64,000 bases of DNA from Bradyrhizobium sp. CIAT3101 (GCF_029714945.1 NZ_CP121634.1:5973001-6037000), one strand, 5' to 3'. Numbered from the stretch's first letter, positions 27,218-36,370 are shown. Numbers and translations: made by a program. The notes: generated from the sequence alone by a model not told the origin.

Positions 27218-27415
27218 AACGCGCGCAACTCCATCGCTGGCAATGGCTGGGTATTCCAGGAGGTCACCGCGCGATTGACCGGGCATATCGAGGACGGCGA
27301 CGAGAGCTTTACGCCGGAGCTGACAGATGTCGTCCGCCGCGCGGAGGCTGCCCGGCACGGCCGTGAGGGAATAAGCGACCTCGGCCTCAAGTCCATCATG
27401 GTGGCCGCTGGATAA
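27218..27415 (+). pseudogene. Remnant of a VOC-family gene (C-terminal part)
   Basis: One frame reads GNGWVFQEVTARLTGHI, then a helical tail with ELTDVVRRAEAARHG, ending at TAA (27413-27415). It mirrors the C-terminus of the VOC protein at 20777 (GNGWLFQEITTRLPGRI, then ELARALRRAAAAHG). A stop (TGA 27215) closes the frame immediately upstream and no start codon or VOC core precedes it. The DNA is best read as what is left of a second VOC gene between the DJ-1 and hydrolase genes. Confidence 0.7.
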
Positions 27416-27460
27416 CACGGCTCCCCGACCCATCTCTCCAAATACAAAAGGCGCAGCGCC

Positions 27461-28411
27461 ATGAACATCCCGACCTTGCTCACCCTCTCGGCCACTCTTG
27501 TCGGCATGGCGCTGCCCGCCTCTGCCCAAGACCTGCGGTCCAGCCGGCGCTCGATCAGCTATCACACGGTCGACGTCCAGGGCCTCAAGATCTTCTATCG
27601 CGAGGCCGGGCCGGCGGATGCACCGACCGTGCTGCTGCTTCACGGCTTTCCCTCCTCCTCGCGGATGTGGGAGCCGTTGCTGCCGCTGCTTGCGGACAAG
27701 TACCATCTCATCGCGCCCGATTATCCCGGCTTCGGCAACAGCAGCGCACCGCCACCATCTGGTTTCGACTACACGTTCGACAACATCGCCGGTGTGATCG
27801 GCGAGCTGACGGGCAAGCTTGGCCTGAGCAATTACGTCCTGTTCATGCAGGACTACGGCGGTCCTGTCGGCTTCCGGATGGCGCTGGCGCACCCCGAACG
27901 CGTCCGCGCCATCGTCATCCAGAATGCGGTGTCGCATGAGCAAGGCCTCAGCCCGCTCTGGGCTGCGCGGCGGAAATACTGGGCCGATCCGGCGCACGAG
28001 CTCGAAGCGCTCAAAGCCAACTTTACGTCCCTCGAAGCGACGCGGCAGCGGCACCTCGGCGCGAGCCCGCGCCCGGAGCGCTACGACCCCGACACCTGGA
28101 CCGACGAATATGCGTTCCTGACCCGTCCCGGACAGCCGGAAATCCAGACCACGCTGTTCCTCGATTATCGCACCAATGTCGCGTCCTATCCGAAGTGGCA
28201 GGAGTGGCTGCGCAAGACCAAGCCGCCGACGCTGGTCGTCTGGGGTAAATATGATCCGTCTTTCACCGTTGCCGGCGCCACCGCCTATCGCGACGACGTG
28301 CCCGATGCCGAGGTTCATATCCTGGAAGCCGGCCATTTCGCGCTGGACGAGGCAACCGATGAGATCGCGTCGCTCGTCCGCGACTTCCTGGCGCGGCTCG
28401 ACGGCCATTAG
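27461..28411 (+). CDS. Exported alpha/beta hydrolase (haloalkane dehalogenase/epoxide hydrolase-like)
   Basis: This 316-residue protein has a signal peptide (NIPTLLTLSATLVGMALPASAQ). The core shows LLLHGFPSSSRMWEPL (oxyanion hole), FMQDYGGPVGFRMA with Asp as nucleophile, VVWGKYDPSF with the acidic residue, and EAGHFALDEA with the catalytic His. An Asp nucleophile with a QDYG elbow is typical of dehalogenases and epoxide hydrolases, not esterases. It follows the VOC remnant. It has no TAAC array of its own, so it may be transcribed from further upstream. Confidence 0.88.
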   Translation: MNIPTLLTLSATLVGMALPASAQDLRSSRRSISYHTVDVQGLKIFYREAGPADAPTVLLLHGFPSSSRMWEPLLPLLADKYHLIAPDYPGFGNSSAPPPSGFDYTFDNIAGVIGELTGKLGLSNYVLFMQDYGGPVGFRMALAHPERVRAIVIQNAVSHEQGLSPLWAARRKYWADPAHELEALKANFTSLEATRQRHLGASPRPERYDPDTWTDEYAFLTRPGQPEIQTTLFLDYRTNVASYPKWQEWLRKTKPPTLVVWGKYDPSFTVAGATAYRDDVPDAEVHILEAGHFALDEATDEIASLVRDFLARLDGH

Positions 28412-28458
28412 CACCGCGCGCCCAACGGTGCCGCCCGGGATGCGCCCCGCCGGCAGCT

Positions 28459-28486
28459 CAACGGCGCTTAACAACGCTTAACGGGC
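28459..28486 (+). promoter_or_regulatory. TAAC array S6 upstream of the 28551 gene
   Basis: Units at 10-base steps are CAACGGCGCT, TAACAACGCT and TAACGGGC, ending 64 bases before ATG 28551. GCCTATC follows, 24 bases after the start of the last unit, the same spacing as in S7. Confidence 0.65.
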
Positions 28487-28550
28487 GGCCGCCTGCGTTC
28501 GGGCCTATCGCTATGGAGTGACATCACCCATGCGAGAGGGAACGGCCAGG

Positions 28551-29270
28551 ATGATTCCGCTGCTGGCAAATGCGATCGAAGCCCATGGTGGCCTGAGCCG
28601 ATGGAACGCACACAGGCGCCTCACCGCCACGATCGTGACGGGAGGGGATCTGTGGGCGTTGAAAGGCCTCGATCAGGATCAGGATCCGCGCACGATGCGG
28701 ATCGATCTGCATCGCCAGTGGGCATCGCTCGAGCCGTTCGCGAAGCCCGGTCAGCGCACCGAGTTCAACCCCGACCGCATCGCCATCGTCACCGCGGATG
28801 GACGTATCGTGGCCGAGCGGAAGAACCCACGCGCTTCGTTCGCACGGCACGACATGCGGACGCATTGGGATCCACTGCACCGCGCCTATTTCAACGGCTA
28901 CGCGCTATGGACCTATCTGACCACGCCCTTCCTGCTCGCCATGGACGGATTCGAGGTGCGCGAGATCGCGCCCTGGCGCGAAGGTGCCGAGATCTGGCGC
29001 GGACTGCGCGCGAGCTTTCCGGCAGCGATCGCAAGTCACAGCCTCGAGCAGGACTTCTATTTCGGCTCGGACATGCTGATCCGGCGGCATGACTATCGAG
29101 TCGAAATCGCCGGACATTTTCCCGCCACGCAATATGCGTCTGATCCCGTCACGATCGGCGGGATCACGACTCCGACGCGTCGGCGAATCTATCTCCGCGA
29201 CGACGATCTGATGCCGATGCGCGATGCGCTGATGGTGTCGATCGACCTCTCGGATGTCCGGTTCGACTGA
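28551..29270 (+). CDS. Uncharacterised protein, paralogue of the 25559 gene
   Basis: The protein has 239 residues from ATG 28551, chosen so that IPLLANAIEAHGGLSRWN aligns with the start of the 25559 protein; in-frame starts at 28518 and 28530 are possible. It shares the segments YLTTPFLLA, IAPWREGAEIWRGLR and SLEQDFYFG with that paralogue. The ending ITTPTRRRIYLRDDDLMP parallels VVPTLRRTLTLQPEG. No catalytic pattern is evident. The gene ends 12 bases from the convergent R3 gene. Both paralogues sit next to an R-type regulator and carry a TAAC array. Confidence 0.8.
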   Translation: MIPLLANAIEAHGGLSRWNAHRRLTATIVTGGDLWALKGLDQDQDPRTMRIDLHRQWASLEPFAKPGQRTEFNPDRIAIVTADGRIVAERKNPRASFARHDMRTHWDPLHRAYFNGYALWTYLTTPFLLAMDGFEVREIAPWREGAEIWRGLRASFPAAIASHSLEQDFYFGSDMLIRRHDYRVEIAGHFPATQYASDPVTIGGITTPTRRRIYLRDDDLMPMRDALMVSIDLSDVRFD

Positions 29271-29282
29271 GAAATCATCCCT

Positions 29283-32174
29283 TCAGCCCTCGTCCAGCAT
29301 CGCCCGCGCCGCTCTTAAATCGGCGGTCTCAAATCCTTCCGAGAAGCGCGCGTGGGTTTTGGCGAGATCGTCGAGCGGATTTCGAACGCCTTGACGACGC
29401 CGCAGCCGCGCCAACGACATCTCACTTCGCAACCGCCAGGACAGGGCCCCCTGCCGCTCGGCCATCGCAATCGACGCGGCAAAACTTGCTTCTGCAGCGT
29501 CCAGTTCGTCACCGCGCGCCTCAAGCTCGCCGCGCAGGCGCAGGAGCTCCGGCATGTCGAAAGCCGCGCCCTCGGGCCCGATGCGAGCGATCATCTCTTG
29601 CAGGACAGCACGTCCCTCCGCCGATTGACCGAGCGCAGCCAGCCCCTGCGACAGTTCCGCAATGAAGGCCGATGCGTAGAGTTCGTAACGATCCGCGTGC
29701 AGGCGTGGCAGCGCGGTTCGCAGCAAGTCGATCCCCTCCCTCACATTGCCGCGGGCGATCATGGTCTGGGCCCGAAAGCCGGCCGCGACGGCCTCGTAAG
29801 GCGCGAGCCCATGCATGCCGGCATGCGTCGCGAGCCGCCCGGTCAACGCCTCGACGGTGGCCCAGTCGCCGACCCAGCCAAACACCGAGGCCGACCAGCA
29901 CAGCGCAATACAATGCATCACGACGTCGCGTGGCGCAGCCGCGCCGACGAGCGGACGGACGCATTCCACCGCACGGTCGGGGAAGCCGCGCAACCACAGC
30001 ACCCGCGCCAATGGAATCTGCGGCGTGCGCGAATAGGCAAAATGTCCAGGTTGCGCCCCGCGCAGCGCCGCGTCGTCGCGCACGCCCTCGTCCAAATGGG
30101 CTTGCGCCTCGGTCTGGTTGCCGACGAGATGATAGGACACGCCGACAAGGGCCTTGCTGCCGGCGATGCCCGCGGTATCGCCGATCAGACGCGCGACCCG
30201 CTCGGCCTCCAGCGCGATCGGGACCAGATGCCGGAAATCGCCGGTTCGGCGATAGAACATGTTGAGCCGCGACAGCAGCCTGAACTTGTTGGCGTGGTCG
30301 CCGAGCGCATCCGCGATCTCCAGACCGTGCTTCAGCGCGCTCTCGGCCTGCTCGCTGTTGCGTTCGGTGAACATGAAGGCGTGGCCGAGCGCGGACTGGA
30401 GCTCGAGCTCCCATCTGCTGCCGCGGCTGGTGTCGTCGAGCATCGCGAGCGCGCGCTGGGACCACAGCCGCGCCTCGTTGAGCAGATTGAGTTCGACGAA
30501 CAGCCGGGCGCAACTCCCCGCCAGCAGCACGCGCAGATCGGCGCCAAGATCGTTGGCATAGCTCCATTCCAGCGCGGCACGGGCATCGGCGAGCAGGCTC
30601 GCGCGGCTTTGCGAACGCGAGGCCTGATCGCCGCCCGCCACCTCCATCATGCTGGCTTCCAGCGAGCGCTGAACGTAGCCGGCATGCCGGCGTGCAACCG
30701 CTTGCGCCTCGCCGGCTTCGACCAGCTTCTGGAGAGCATACACGCGCGTGGCGTCGAGCAGGCGGTAGCGGCGCGAAGCGCCCTCCGGCCGTGTCGACAC
30801 CAGCGACTTGGCCACCAGTTGCTCCAGCGCATCGACGACACGTTCGACCGGCTCGTTCTCGGCGGCCGCGACCGCGATCGCGTCCTGAAGCGTGAAGGAG
30901 CCTGCAAAGACGGCGAGGCGCTGAAGCACGATCCGCTCGGCCTCCCCGATCAGACCAAAACTCCAGTCAAGCGTCGCGCCGAGGGTCTGTTGCCGCGGCG
31001 GCGCCGTGCGCCGGCCGCGCCATTCGAGCTTCAAACGACTGTCGAGCAGCGCAGCCATCTCCCGCAACCCGTACACACCCACGCGCGCGGCGGCGAGCTC
31101 GATCGCGAGGGCAATGCCATCCAGCTTGCCGCAGATCTCAGCAAGGATCTCCGCGTCCTCATCGGGGACGTCGGACCTGTGACCGGCCGCGGCGGCGCGC
31201 TCCATGAACAGGCGTGCCGCCGGATAATTCACCATTTCGTTTGCGCTGAGACCGGCCCCCTGCGGCGGGCCCGGCAGCGGAACGAGCTCGAATATCTGTT
31301 CGCCTTCCACCAACAGCGACTCGCGGCTGGTCGCGAGAAGGCTGACGCCCGGAGCCTCGCGGTGAATGGTCTCTGCGAGGCGTGCGACCTCGTCGATCAC
31401 ATGCTCGCAACTGTCGAGGATCAGCAGCAGGCGGCGGCCGCGCAGAAAGCTGACGACACTGCCGGTCGGATCGGAATGATGGACGACGAGACCCAGCGCG
31501 GCGGCCAAAGTGCTGGCGACGAGCGCCGCGTCCTTCAAAGGGCCGAGGTCGAGAAAATGGACGCTGCCCTCGAACGTCTCCCACATCTCGTGCGCCAGTG
31601 CGATCGCGACAGTGCTCTTGCCGATGCCGCCGGGGCGCCTGAGCGTGACGAAGCGCTCACTGAGCAGGCGCGATGCCAGCTCCGGCAGCACGTCCTCCCG
31701 GCCGATCATCCTGTCCAGGCGATGGGGCAAGGACAAGGGCGACGCCACGCTTCCGGCAACCTGCGGCGCAGGCTTCGACGCCGGCCGGATCTCGCCACGT
31801 TCCACCGTCGCGACGAAGCAATAGCCGCGGCTCGGGATGTTCGTGATGTAGCGAGCGCCGTCCTTGCCGTCGCCCAGAACCTTTCGAAGCTCGGCGACGT
31901 GGACCCGCAGGCTGATCTCCTCGACGGCCAGACCGGACCAGGCAAAAGCCAGAATTTCGTTCTTCGGCACGACCTCGCCGGCCCGGCTTATCAGCAGGCG
32001 CAAGATGTCCATCGCGCGGCTACCCAGCTTGACCGGCACACCGTCGCGCTCGAGCAGGCGCGACCGCAGGGAGAACGGCCCGAACGAAACCGCGTCGAGA
32101 TCGAGGCTCGCGAAACCTTTGCCACGAGGGGCATTTTCCAAGGGGAGCTCGGTCACTTGCGGTTCACGGGGCAA
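29283..32174 (-). CDS. R3: winged-helix / STAND ATPase / TPR transcriptional regulator, divergent paralogue
   Basis: The protein has 963 residues. Residues about 25-125 form a winged helix (LGSRAMDILRLLISRAGEVVPKNEILAFAW, YITNIPSRGYCFVA). The ATPase follows, with LLILDSCEHVID as Walker B, then TPR-like repeats. Its Walker A reads RPGGIGKS where R1 and R2 have GPGGIGKT, so the first invariant Gly is Arg; nucleotide binding may be altered. The start is uncertain: TTG 32174 and GTG 32156 are in frame and neither has a clear ribosome-binding site. It is divergent from the AraC gene, with array S7 between them. Confidence 0.85.
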   Translation of the reverse strand: MPREPQVTELPLENAPRGKGFASLDLDAVSFGPFSLRSRLLERDGVPVKLGSRAMDILRLLISRAGEVVPKNEILAFAWSGLAVEEISLRVHVAELRKVLGDGKDGARYITNIPSRGYCFVATVERGEIRPASKPAPQVAGSVASPLSLPHRLDRMIGREDVLPELASRLLSERFVTLRRPGGIGKSTVAIALAHEMWETFEGSVHFLDLGPLKDAALVASTLAAALGLVVHHSDPTGSVVSFLRGRRLLLILDSCEHVIDEVARLAETIHREAPGVSLLATSRESLLVEGEQIFELVPLPGPPQGAGLSANEMVNYPAARLFMERAAAAGHRSDVPDEDAEILAEICGKLDGIALAIELAAARVGVYGLREMAALLDSRLKLEWRGRRTAPPRQQTLGATLDWSFGLIGEAERIVLQRLAVFAGSFTLQDAIAVAAAENEPVERVVDALEQLVAKSLVSTRPEGASRRYRLLDATRVYALQKLVEAGEAQAVARRHAGYVQRSLEASMMEVAGGDQASRSQSRASLLADARAALEWSYANDLGADLRVLLAGSCARLFVELNLLNEARLWSQRALAMLDDTSRGSRWELELQSALGHAFMFTERNSEQAESALKHGLEIADALGDHANKFRLLSRLNMFYRRTGDFRHLVPIALEAERVARLIGDTAGIAGSKALVGVSYHLVGNQTEAQAHLDEGVRDDAALRGAQPGHFAYSRTPQIPLARVLWLRGFPDRAVECVRPLVGAAAPRDVVMHCIALCWSASVFGWVGDWATVEALTGRLATHAGMHGLAPYEAVAAGFRAQTMIARGNVREGIDLLRTALPRLHADRYELYASAFIAELSQGLAALGQSAEGRAVLQEMIARIGPEGAAFDMPELLRLRGELEARGDELDAAEASFAASIAMAERQGALSWRLRSEMSLARLRRRQGVRNPLDDLAKTHARFSEGFETADLRAARAMLDEG

Positions 32175-32336
32175 ACTCGATCGACGCGAGCACGAGCAAC
32201 ATCTGCGTCATGGAACGGGACGCAGCAATGACGGACACGGCAATACCGCCCTGCGCCTGATCCAAACCTTTGAAATATTGGCAAGAATCCAGCCTCCCGC
32301 GACCAGCTGCCGCACCACGTCCGCTCCCACACAATC

Positions 32337-32364
32337 TAACACATCCTAATCACCCCTAACGGGC
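32337..32364 (+). promoter_or_regulatory. TAAC array S7 between R3 and the AraC gene
   Basis: Units at exact 10-base steps are TAACACATCC, TAATCACCCC and TAACGGGC. The array ends 93 bases before the AraC ATG (32458) and lies 163 bases from the R3 start on the other strand. GCCTATC (32381) follows 24 bases after the start of the last unit. Confidence 0.7.
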
Positions 32365-32457
32365 TTCCAAGCCTGCTCGCGCCTATCCTGCCAGCATACC
32401 GAGGATGCGAGTTCACCGGTCATAGCGAACGACCGCAAAGCTCAGAAGGAATAAGCG

Positions 32458-33462
32458 ATGCTGACCGAATTGCACGAGACCCACGCCCGGATCGATCTCC
32501 CGGCCGGCCCGAGAGATCACGAAGGACCTCACGTGGCGCAGGCAATCGCCCGGGAAGCCAAGTGGCGTCAGATCGTTTGCAGCGGGCAGGCTGCCCTGGA
32601 CGATGTCACGATCTCGCGATGGGACGACCCACGGGAGGCCTCGTGGCACGCAGCGACGACGCCGTCCGACCGATATTTCGTCGGCATAGCGTTGAAGACG
32701 ACGCGTGCCATCCTGACCAGGGAGCGCCGGATCATCTTCGACGGCACCATGCCGTCAGGGACCCTGTACGTCAGCGCACCGTCGAGACAGCTGAGCGCCC
32801 AATTCCAGGCGCCCTGCGCTTTCCTGCACGTCCACATCTCTGCGGAGCATTTCCCGACACGATGGGCGCAGGGAGCAGCTGAAGGGCTCGACGACCTCGT
32901 TCTGTTGCGCGATCCGCTCGCCGCGGGCCTTGCCAAGGCGCTCGCCGAGCAAGGCGACGCCGCCGGTTACCGATTTGCCCATTGCATTGGCCAGATTCTC
33001 GCCATGCATCTGGCCCGGCCGGAATTGCCGCGCGCCAAGGTCAATGCTCTGCCGAAATGGCGCCTGCGGCGCGTCGAGCAACATATCGCCGCTCATTTCG
33101 AACGCAGTATCAGCCTGTCCGAGCTCGCCAATGTTGCGGGTCTCTCGAGGATGCATTTCGCCGCACAGTTCCGTGCAGCGACCGGATACCGTCCTCGCGA
33201 ATACCTGCTCAATCATCGAATCGAGCATGCAAAGTCGCTGCTGACGACGACGCAGCGCCCGCTGGCCGAGATCGCACTTGCCGTCGGGTTCAGCACCCAG
33301 GCGCATTTCTCGACCGTGTTCAAGCGCATCAGCGGCCAGACGCCGGCGCGATGGCGCGCCGCCGCCAGGAACGAACGGCCCGAGCCTGAAAGCCTGCCGC
33401 GGCGCAGGCTTTCGCCGGACAAGGATTGGGTCATCAGTGGACCTTACGCAAATGCGCTGTGA
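32458..33462 (+). CDS. AraC-family transcriptional regulator
   Basis: This 334-residue protein has an N-terminal domain with cupin-like elements (about 60-180) and a C-terminal AraC DNA-binding domain (about 205-305): VEQHIAAHFERSISLSELANVAGLSRMHFAAQFRAATGYRPREYL, then LAEIALAVGFSTQAHFSTVFKRISGQTPARWR. The first helix-turn-helix and the second one near the PARWR end are both intact. It has array S7 upstream, so it may be a second-tier regulator of the same network. It is convergent with a small secreted-protein gene, with five bases between stops. Confidence 0.9.
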   Translation: MLTELHETHARIDLPAGPRDHEGPHVAQAIAREAKWRQIVCSGQAALDDVTISRWDDPREASWHAATTPSDRYFVGIALKTTRAILTRERRIIFDGTMPSGTLYVSAPSRQLSAQFQAPCAFLHVHISAEHFPTRWAQGAAEGLDDLVLLRDPLAAGLAKALAEQGDAAGYRFAHCIGQILAMHLARPELPRAKVNALPKWRLRRVEQHIAAHFERSISLSELANVAGLSRMHFAAQFRAATGYRPREYLLNHRIEHAKSLLTTTQRPLAEIALAVGFSTQAHFSTVFKRISGQTPARWRAAARNERPEPESLPRRRLSPDKDWVISGPYANAL

Positions 33463-33467
33463 GGCCT

Positions 33468-33722
33468 TCAACAGCCGCGACAGATGACTAGCTTGCGATC
33501 GATCTCCGCGTCGAGCCGCCGCAGCTCCAGATCCGACGATGACAATTGCGTCGCTCCGGCCACGTCGCTGAGGCGCGGCTGGCGATGACCAACGGGAGCC
33601 TGCCCCGGCAAACTGAGGGCGAAGCGATGGGTTGTCATGTCGGCACTGCCGGCGACGACAGGCGCCGAGCCCAACAAAAGCGAGGTAGCCACGCTGATCA
33701 AGCCAAGTCTTTTCGACATCAT
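33468..33722 (-). CDS. Small predicted secreted protein, unknown function
   Basis: The 84-residue protein has a signal peptide (SKRLGLISVATSLLLGSAPVVAG) and a short mature part. That part contains HRFALSLPGQAPVGHRQPRLSDVAG, then DLELRRLDAEIDRKLVICRGC with two terminal Cys. The start ATG 33722 follows GGAGAAGG immediately upstream; a second ATG follows it. I recognise no family. Its position after a VirA-like kinase and before an AraC gene gives no clear role. The frame could be extended upstream to 34151, but that part overlaps the kinase gene and is not supported. Confidence 0.6.
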   Translation of the reverse strand: MMSKRLGLISVATSLLLGSAPVVAGSADMTTHRFALSLPGQAPVGHRQPRLSDVAGATQLSSSDLELRRLDAEIDRKLVICRGC

Positions 33723-33865
33723 CCTTCTCCTATCGCAATCACGATCGGTCGTTCTCAGATGAACAACCGAGGGCAATCGATAGAAGCTGCGCGCTACATA
33801 GTGACTTCGTGTCCGCGAGATCGCGTTACCGGTGAAACTGCCCGATCGCGAGCCGACAAATTGCG

Positions 33866-36370
33866 CTAGCGAGCAGTCGCGATCTGTCGCAATCCACTGC
33901 CGGCCGGCGTTGTGGCCAGACATCGTGCAAGCGTCATGGCGAGCTCGGACGACATCAGCGGGTGGTGAACCATCCCGGTGATTCCGGACGCGGCCAGAAG
34001 GTGCGCGGCGAGATCGTGCGTCGACGGGCTTGCGAGGATGATCGGCAAGCCCGGTGCCGCCCTGTGCAGCGATGCCGCGAGATCGAGCGAAGAACCACCC
34101 GGCAAGTGACACACCAGTGCTGCGTCGAAGCGCGCCCGAGCCGACCGGCACGCCGCCTCGGCCTCAGCAAGCCCTGTGAAACCGACCGGCTCGTAGCCGA
34201 GTGCCGCCAGGATCTCCTCGTGGCGCAACAAGCGCCTGCGATCGGTCTCGAGCACCAGGATCGTCTCGCCTGCGCCCCGAAACGCGAGAGGCGGTGCCTG
34301 TTGCAGCGACACCGGTTCGCGCGAACCATCGGACGGCAGCCATACATCGAAGCGGGTCCCCTCACCCGGCGCGCTCTGCACGGCGACTGCGCCACCATGC
34401 TGTTCGACGATCTCGCGAACCGTTGCCAGCCCAAGACCGGTGCCATCGATGCGCGTCGTGAAAAACGGTTCGAAAATGCGCTCCAGCGTGGCATCGTCCA
34501 TCCCGGGCCCGGGGTCCGAGACCGAGATAACGACGAAGCGGCCCGATCCCAGGTCGGTCCGTCCGATCCGCAGCGGATGGATGACTTCGCGCTCGGCGAT
34601 GCGCAGGTCAACGAAGCCCGGCTCCTCCAATGCCTGCGCTGCATTGTTGCAGAGATTGAGAATGACCTGCTGCAACTGTTCCGGTTCACCCGATACGGTC
34701 GCGGTCTCAACGCCCTGGCTGATCGTGAGCTTGACGTGCGATGGCAAGGATGCGGCGAGAAGAGCTGCAGTCTCCGCAACCAGCACCTCGACGCGTACGC
34801 GTTCCTGCCTGCCCCGGCTACGCCGGCCGAAGGTCAGGATCTGCCCCACCAGTTCGCGTGCCCGCTCGCCGGCCCTGCGGATTTCGGCAAGGCTCGCCGC
34901 AGGCCGGCTTCCCGGCTTGATCCCGCTATCGGCCATTTCGACATAACCGAGGATCGCGCCGACGATGTTGTTGAAATTATGCGCGATGCCGCTTGCGAAC
35001 GTACCGATCGTTTCCATCCGCCGCGCCTGTTGCAGGCTTGCCTCGAGCCGCTCCTTCTCCTGCTCCAGCTTCACGCGCCGCACGGCATTGCGGATGGCAT
35101 CGAACGCCATGCGGAAGAGCGCAAACTCGGCCCATTGGCTCAGCGCCGAGGCCTGCACCGCCTCGAAGCCGAGAATGGCTCCCTGTTGTTGTCCCGACAG
35201 GGTCTTGATGCAAAGCCAGCCGCGAATACCGGCTTGTTCGAGGAGATTCATCACATCGTGGGGATGTGACGGTCTGACCTTGGGAATATAGATGATGACG
35301 TCCTCGCCGCCGTCGAACCGCTGGGCCAAGCCAAGCGCCCGCTCCGGCCACCCCTCGTCAAGGCGCACGCCGTCGCGGGACCATCTGTAGACATTCCCGT
35401 TGGTCGCTGACCGCCAAGCGAAATAAGCCCTGTCTGCACCGATGCACCCCGCCAGCTCCTCCAGTGCGTGCTCGACATGATCCCTGAGCTCGTCTCCGTG
35501 CGAATAGATGAAACGCATCGAGATATTTGCGATCACATGCTCGAAGGCGGCACGACGTCGTAGCGCCCTGGCACGCGCGCGCAACAACAGACCGAAATAC
35601 ACCAGGCCACCGAGCAGCAGCAGCGAGGTGAGATACTGCAAAAGACGATTTTTGCGCGCTGCCGCTCGCGCGCTGAGCTGGCGCTTGATGATCAGGGCGT
35701 GAACAGCGTCCTGTTCGCGGTTGCTGGCTTCGGCGACCACGGCTTTCAGAATGCCATCCACCGCCGGAAGCAGGTCATGCAACAACTGGCCGTGCGCAAT
35801 GATCGCGTGTATCGAGCCCGCCTCGTCGGGCGGCGCCTGCAGCAGGGCCAGTCTGTCGAGCTGGCCCTGCACCTCACCGGCACCGGCACTGGATGTATCG
35901 ATCGTCAACTGCAGCATGGCAGCCGCAAGCGCGGAGACGCCCGCGACCAGCGGCTTGTCATCCGACGCGGAAAGACGGGCGCTGAACATGCCGAAATAGG
36001 CAAAGGAATTCTGCAGCAGCGCATTCTGGCTCTTGAACTGCTCGATCAATTCCTCCTGCCGGCGGGCGCGCTCGGCCAGGATGTCGATCGCGGCATTCTC
36101 CTCCCTGTCCGAGCCCGCGGCTTCGCGCAACCGCACCACCGCGGCGTCATAGGCCTCGACCATCCGCACCAGGGCGTCATAGTTTCGTGACAGACCGGCG
36201 CGCGATGTCAGGACTTCGCGGCTCATGCCGCGTTCGAATCGGGTGAAATCCGCGAGAGCCTGCGTCTGGCGATCATAGCGGTCCGAATTCAGGTTGAGGC
36301 CGTTGAAGAGAAGCCAGGTCAGCAGCGCCAGCAAAAAGGACACGCCGACCGCACCAGGAGCGACTTTCAT
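33866..36370 (-). CDS. VirA-like hybrid sensor histidine kinase with degenerate receiver
   Basis: The protein has 834 residues. A membrane segment near 8-24 and another near 243-265 ([21 protein letters not shown]) bracket a helical periplasmic domain of about 215 residues, the layout of VirA-like (DAHL-type) sensors. A GAF-like region follows (about 280-430), then the phosphoacceptor motif [16 protein letters not shown] (His about 463). The HATPase domain shows [19 protein letters not shown] and GTGLGLATV. The C-terminal receiver-like domain (about 700-815) lacks the phospho-Asp ([12 protein letters not shown]) and the conserved Lys (VHHPL). It overlaps the cytochrome c peroxidase gene by four bases. 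Confidence 0.9.
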   Translation of the reverse strand: MKVAPGAVGVSFLLALLTWLLFNGLNLNSDRYDRQTQALADFTRFERGMSREVLTSRAGLSRNYDALVRMVEAYDAAVVRLREAAGSDREENAAIDILAERARRQEELIEQFKSQNALLQNSFAYFGMFSARLSASDDKPLVAGVSALAAAMLQLTIDTSSAGAGEVQGQLDRLALLQAPPDEAGSIHAIIAHGQLLHDLLPAVDGILKAVVAEASNREQDAVHALIIKRQLSARAAARKNRLLQYLTSLLLLGGLVYFGLLLRARARALRRRAAFEHVIANISMRFIYSHGDELRDHVEHALEELAGCIGADRAYFAWRSATNGNVYRWSRDGVRLDEGWPERALGLAQRFDGGEDVIIYIPKVRPSHPHDVMNLLEQAGIRGWLCIKTLSGQQQGAILGFEAVQASALSQWAEFALFRMAFDAIRNAVRRVKLEQEKERLEASLQQARRMETIGTFASGIAHNFNNIVGAILGYVEMADSGIKPGSRPAASLAEIRRAGERARELVGQILTFGRRSRGRQERVRVEVLVAETAALLAASLPSHVKLTISQGVETATVSGEPEQLQQVILNLCNNAAQALEEPGFVDLRIAEREVIHPLRIGRTDLGSGRFVVISVSDPGPGMDDATLERIFEPFFTTRIDGTGLGLATVREIVEQHGGAVAVQSAPGEGTRFDVWLPSDGSREPVSLQQAPPLAFRGAGETILVLETDRRRLLRHEEILAALGYEPVGFTGLAEAEAACRSARARFDAALVCHLPGGSSLDLAASLHRAAPGLPIILASPSTHDLAAHLLAASGITGMVHHPLMSSELAMTLARCLATTPAGSGLRQIATAR

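Noticed and set aside
29352..32231. Plus-strand reading frame of 959 codons opposite R3
   Set aside because: R3 shows clear winged-helix and ATPase motifs on the minus strand; the plus-strand frame has none.
33723..34151. N-terminal extension of the small secreted protein to 34151
   Set aside because: It overlaps the 3' end of the kinase gene in antisense and would bury the signal peptide; the start at 33722 has a good ribosome-binding site.
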